Part shown: piece after piece, positions 23,969 to 24,200 of the stretch
How positions within the stretch are numbered: the stretch's first letter is position 1
How the letters are laid out: every line of letters starts with the position of its first letter
Source: Clostridiales bacterium
Lineage (GTDB): Bacteria; Bacillota; Clostridia; Oscillospirales; Acutalibacteraceae
Direction: 5' to 3'
Assembly (NCBI GenBank): GCA_012522615.1
Contig: JAAYKB010000048.1
Location: 1-24,200 of the forward strand
DNA length: 24,200 nt
Made by a program: the position numbers and the translations under genes
The notes under the pieces: generated by a model
Seen by the model: the letters and a program-made list of their open reading frames with translations, nothing else
Database searches by the model: none
What the model was told of the DNA's origin: nothing

Positions 23969-24034
23969 TGCTGAAGTAATGCTGAAGTAATGCTGAAGTA
24001 ATGCTGAAGTAATGATGAAATAATACTGAAGTGA
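23969..24034. repeat. Six tandem copies of an 11-bp unit, TGCTGAAGTAA
   Basis: Four perfect head-to-tail copies of TGCTGAAGTAA (23969-24012), then TGATGAAATAA (24013-24023) and TACTGAAGTGA (24024-24034). The decay toward the tRNA side suggests growth by slippage from the other end. The unit is 11 bp, the same as the half-unit spacing of the array on the far side of the methyltransferase gene. Confidence 0.88.
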
Positions 24035-24070
24035 TGCCGGGACAAATGCGGCAAAACGCAGTTTTTCATC

Positions 24071-24099
24071 TTGACAAAAACCCGATTCGCCATTATAAT
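24071..24099 (+). promoter_or_regulatory. Consensus sigma-A promoter for tRNA-Cys
   Basis: Perfect TTGACA (24071-24076), a 17-bp spacer, and perfect TATAAT (24094-24099). The predicted start is about 20 nt upstream of the mature tRNA. The exact consensus fits strong stable-RNA expression. Confidence 0.9.
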
Positions 24100-24125
24100 A
24101 ATGCAGGTCGCCCCGTATAGTATGC

Positions 24126-24200
24126 GGCGCCATAGCCAAGTGGTAAGGCACGGGTCTGCAAAACCCTGATTCCCCAGTTCAAATCTGGGTGGCGCCTCCA
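24126..24200 (+). tRNA. tRNA-Cys (anticodon GCA)
   Basis: A 75-nt cloverleaf with encoded CCA. Acceptor GGCGCCA pairs with TGGCGCC; D stem GCC/GGC; anticodon loop CTGCAAA with GCA at its centre; T stem CCCAG/CTGGG with loop TTCAAAT. Discriminator base T73 is the identity element expected for Cys. The first pair of the anticodon stem (C-T) is a mismatch. The gene ends exactly at the window edge, so further tRNAs may follow outside. Confidence 0.96.

Noticed and set aside
22560..24034. CRISPR array
   Set aside because: The repeats are 11-24 bp, without unique spacers of constant length, and no cas genes are present.

Overview
The window is chromosomal DNA from a spore-forming, Gram-positive anaerobe of the Clostridia (class-level inference). 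The evidence is a mraZ-rsmH-ftsL-PBP-murE division/wall cluster, a SpoVD/PbpB-type penicillin-binding protein with two PASTA domains, a spore photoproduct lyase, a sepF-divIVA cluster, and the miaB-ymcA-mutS-mutL order known from Bacillus and clostridia. GC content is moderate. No phage, transposase, CRISPR or rRNA genes are visible.

Layout: (1) 1-5282, minus strand: murE (only its N-terminal half is inside), a division/sporulation PBP, an FtsL-like protein, rsmH and mraZ. They are read from a good sigma-A promoter (TTGCAT-N17-TATAAT) followed at once by three 10-bp-phased AAAGT boxes that look like the MraZ operator. (2) 5351-7006, plus strand: a 51-residue cysteine-rich protein with its own terminator, then a two-gene unit of a helical, possibly ferritin-like protein and spore photoproduct lyase, behind a possible forespore-type promoter. 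(3) 7039-22317, minus strand: twelve tightly packed genes in transcription order miaB, ymcA/ricA, mutS, mutL, miaA, HlyD-like, yggS, sepF, divIVA, ileS, lspA, rluD. One convincing promoter lies upstream of miaB. The block joins tRNA modification, mismatch repair, septum/pole placement, isoleucine charging, lipoprotein processing and rRNA modification. (4) 22318-24125: two short tandem-repeat arrays with 11-bp subunits on either side of a lone MtaA/UroD-type methyltransferase gene and its terminator. (5) 24126-24200, plus strand: tRNA-Cys(GCA) behind a perfect consensus promoter, ending at the window edge.

Most genes are housekeeping. The points most worth a second look are: a spore photoproduct lyase with Ser at the position of the usual hydrogen-donor Cys, plus two extra Cys beside its Fe-S motif; an orphan HlyD-like membrane adaptor inside a repair/division operon; the 24-bp (11+13) and 11-bp repeat arrays bracketing the methyltransferase; a palindrome between ftsL and the PBP gene; and the compact cysteine-rich small gene.
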